Shown here in pieces: positions 61,550 to 64,000 of a stretch of DNA of 64,000 nucleotides (position 1 is its first letter; each line of letters starts with the position of its first letter). Position numbers and translations under genes: made by a program. A model generated the notes under the pieces. It did not search any database. It worked only from the letters and a program-made list of their open reading frames with translations, and was not told the DNA's origin. This DNA is from Crotophaga sulcirostris (taxonomy: Eukaryota > Chordata > Aves > Cuculiformes > Crotophagidae): the NCBI GenBank assembly GCA_013397455.1, contig VYZB01000014.1:1032680-1096679 (forward strand). The letters run 5' to 3'.

Positions 61550-62060
61550 GCCTTGGCAGAGGTAGAGGACATCAACACTGAGCCCCTCAGACCTGGTGTG
61601 GTCAGTCTGGGGACTCATGGAGGCAGCACCCAGAACAATCTGGCTTGGTCAGGGCAAAATAACAAAGAAGATGGCCCCATGCTGGCTTCAGCAGAGTGAA
61701 GAGGCTCCAGCAGACCCTGGCATTCACATGAGCAATCAAAGTCAGCTGCCATGCTATCAATACTCAAACTAGCTAGACTAAGCTGTGGCAGCAGGTCTGC
61801 TGGCAGGGCAGGCCCATCTCAGGCAGGAGTCTCAGGGCAGGTCTGTACTGCAGCCCACAGCCACGTCCTGCGAGCACGGGCTCGGCAACCTGCAATGGTG
61901 CAGGCCTGGCACAGGCTGCAGGCTCTGCTTCAGAACCTGCCCAGCCCTGCAGCACCTGCTCTGACATCCGGCTGTGCTGCTAACTACCACCACTACGGAG
62001 TCTGGAGGGAATGTGAGTGCTGGAAGTGCTCTAGGGGCTCTTGCTAGCCAAGGGGAATGC
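61550..62060. other. GC-richer block of unknown nature
   Basis: The block is rich in CTG/CAG words (gcaggtctgctggcagggca and similar) and open in several frames on both strands (98 and 113 codons). CpG is low compared with the island at 14.3 kb, so a housekeeping promoter is unlikely. It could be an old mobile element or a non-coding exon; I cannot decide. Confidence 0.3.
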
Positions 62061-62326
62061 ACCTTTGATACCCTGGCTATGCTGGTTGTTTCCCTGAGGA
62101 CAGTGAAATGATCGGGAGAGAGGAACATCTGCAATGGGGAAGAAAGATGGAGCTGTGTTTTGTATCTTATCATTGTTATTTAAGTGACCAGTTAAGCAGA
62201 GTCTGTAAGTGATAGATAGGAATAACACCTACCTGATCTGCAAACAGGAGCCTCCGTGACTTTTGCATACGCTGCAGATAAGCAATATCGTGTTTGGTCA
62301 TAGATGCACATATTAACACTGCTATT

Positions 62327-62525
62327 ACTGCCAGTGTCTCAGAGGGCAGCTCCCCATCTGCACATCCAACAGATGCACAGATGCTACTGGTACCTCTGCT
62401 TGCTAGATAAAGCCAGCTGGTAATATCAGCGGACTCCAAGCTGGCTTTATCTAACTAGCATGGATACCAGTGGCATGTGAGGGGCATTGCAGGCCTCCAG
62501 AGCTGCCCTCCCTGATACTGGCAGT
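62327..62525. repeat. Long imperfect inverted repeat, 199 bp
   Basis: Left arm 62327-62418 and right arm 62442-62525 are complementary in blocks: actgccagt with actggcagt, gggcagctc with gagctgccc, actggtac with ataccagt, and a perfect 14-bp inner stem agataaagccagct paired with agctggctttatct. The loop is about 23 nt. The shape suits a palindromic MITE-like element or a long hairpin RNA; no transposase, clear target-site duplication or gene context was found. Confidence 0.75.
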
Positions 62526-62529
62526 AACA

Positions 62530-63160
62530 TTGTCAAATGCTCAGCTAAGGGTGGAGGTGGCTGCTGCCAAACATTCTAAATGCAGAAAGAAAGCCAAGTT
62601 ATTTATCTCATTTTATTTACAGTAATAGTGGACTGTTGAACAGCATGTAAGTGCACTACAATAAAATCAATAGAGAATATTAAAAGCAGAAATAAAGCTC
62701 AGCCAACCTGAGGAAACTGCTAACTTGAGTGAAAGGATCTAACAGGAGGGTAAACTGAACAGCTCAGGAAAACCAACCCACCAAAACAAAAGGAGACAAT
62801 TCCCAGATTTGATTAGATAAATCCTAAGCCTCGCAGTAAAGCAAACTGCCCTTAACATAATGGTTTCTCTGAAGTCTTCAAAGGGAATCTTGCTCAGTGA
62901 GTATTGGGGTGGGAGTTCAGGATTTAGCTCCTCAAAATACAGAAGAAGGGGTGATGTACTGAATTTCTAGGGAATCGTTAACTGTAAGCCATACCCTGGA
63001 AGAGTGAGCTTTGCATTTGCAGAAGTTTCATAACTAAGTACTTGAAAATGGATAATCTGCAGGTGGTCTGATCTTGGGTGGATACAGTTCCAGAACCTGA
63101 TTCACCTGCACTGTTACTGCAGGACTGGAAACCAAAGGGAGCATCTAACAAGTCCACAAA
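62530..63160. other. No gene recognised
   Basis: AT-rich, ordinary sequence between the inverted repeat and an old repeat scrap. Confidence 0.4.
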
Positions 63161-63164
63161 TCAC

Positions 63165-63235
63165 CCTGTCCCTTCTGAAGTCAAGATGAGTTTTGCCATT
63201 GGCCTTGAAATAGTGGCAGAAATTCTTCCTCACTG
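63165..63235. repeat. Ancient repeat scrap with TTTTGCCATTGGC core
   Basis: The stretch ccttctgaagtcaagatgag, ttttgccattggccttgaaa, and gtggcagaaattc fits the same old repeat as 28270-28336 in the opposite orientation. Good chance splice signals (ttactgcag at 63121, GAG|GTAAGC near 63283) frame it and mimic a 54-codon exon; I treat that as repeat-derived. Confidence 0.5.
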
Positions 63236-63289
63236 GAGAGGGATGTTGGATTTCCAAGTAGAGAATAATGCTCTCCTTTCAGAGGTAAG

Positions 63290-64000
63290 CAATAGATAGC
63301 TGGGACTGTAAGCCTGCTTGACTGAAAGATTTATCTGTGGTAAAGATACTCAGATTCCGAGACAAAGTTTAATGGGCAAAGCTCAAGTTTGACTAGAAAA
63401 GCTGTTATCTGGATCACTGACCCAGGTTAGTCCAGTTTGTGAACGATTTATATGATAATGTACCAAGAAATCTGTTTTTAAAAGCCAAAAAATGTGTTTC
63501 CTGTCAGGCTGGTTTCTGTCTGGTTTCACTGGACTGTAAATGAGCTATCAAAGATAGCTCATTAGTGGAGGTTATGGCAAAAGCCACCGCTATACTTTGC
63601 TTAATATTGTCTCAGCAATCACCTGGTCTCCTCAGGTTGTTTGTCAGGGCTGTGTTAAACCAGCTCTTTCTGCAGTGTTTCAGAGAGCTGTCCTTGCAGC
63701 AGTGGGTTAGAGACATTACCTGGCGTGTTTCTATCCAAGGACTGCGTAAAACTGGGAGAACAATACAAAGGTGGAAACTTGTAAACAGATTGAAATCTTT
63801 AATCTGAAACTTTAAAAAATTATATTACCTCTGAAACAATTCTTTTGTGTGAAAATCTGACCCCTTAAAAGCTTTCTCAAAGTTAGAAATTTTGAGTGAT
63901 CATTGTTCAGTGGTGGCTGGGTTTTAACTGTCCTTTCCTTCATCTTCCCCTCATTCTTTTCTGCCACTATGTGTCTTACAATGAATGTTCAGAGCATTCC
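63290..64000. other. Right edge, no gene recognised
   Basis: An 80-codon plus-strand frame at 63565-63807 has no supporting splice sites. No repeat identified. Confidence 0.35.

Noticed and set aside
63122..63282. Plus-strand exon of about 54 codons with good acceptor and donor
   Set aside because: The middle matches an old interspersed repeat core; no partner exon or recognisable protein.

Overview
The window looks like nuclear DNA from a bird. The main evidence is the set of CR1 LINE 3' ends: 5'-truncated copies that close on the conserved stretch reading ggtcccttccaaccc and on degenerate octamers of the ATTCTATG type. Other support is one avian-style solo LTR, older amniote LINE debris, and an AT-rich background broken by a single strong CpG island. 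There is no bacterial or viral gene organisation. No rRNA or CRISPR array was seen, and no tRNA was noticed. Most open frames are chance frames in AT-rich DNA or lie inside CR1 copies.

Layout. 1-194: CR1 tail cut by the window edge. 302-2154: probable 3' UTR of a minus-strand gene. 2155-9750: six short minus-strand candidate exons whose splice phases all agree and which end in a stop codon. I read them as the C-terminal half of an unidentified protein gene. CR1 copies lie in its introns (7103-7700, 8566-8912). 12963-14290: nested repeats, namely a CR1 split by a 488-bp solo LTR, a CR1-derived composite, and two CR1 pieces in opposite orientation. 14290-14760: CpG-island promoter with an NRF1 site, an E-box, and outward-facing splice donors on both strands, so it is probably bidirectional. 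The minus-strand donor could be exon 1 of the gene on the left; the plus-strand donor would open a transcript running right.

From 15 kb to the right end I recognise no convincing protein gene. The DNA is AT-rich and intergenic or intronic. It contains ancient CR1/L3-like LINE remains (28.6-29.1, 29.7-30.8, 59.4-60.7 kb), younger CR1 copies (33.1-33.7, 56.2-56.8 kb), small CR1 scraps, copies of an old repeat built around the word CAATGGCAAAA, simple repeats, and a 199-bp long inverted repeat near 62.4 kb.

Most worth a second look: the phase-consistent unidentified gene, the composite repeat present twice with the same non-CR1 5' part, the long inverted repeat at 62.3-62.5 kb, a cysteine-rich frame at 19.0 kb, and a single well-spliced candidate exon at 46.6 kb. 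I did not find a convincing new multi-gene system.
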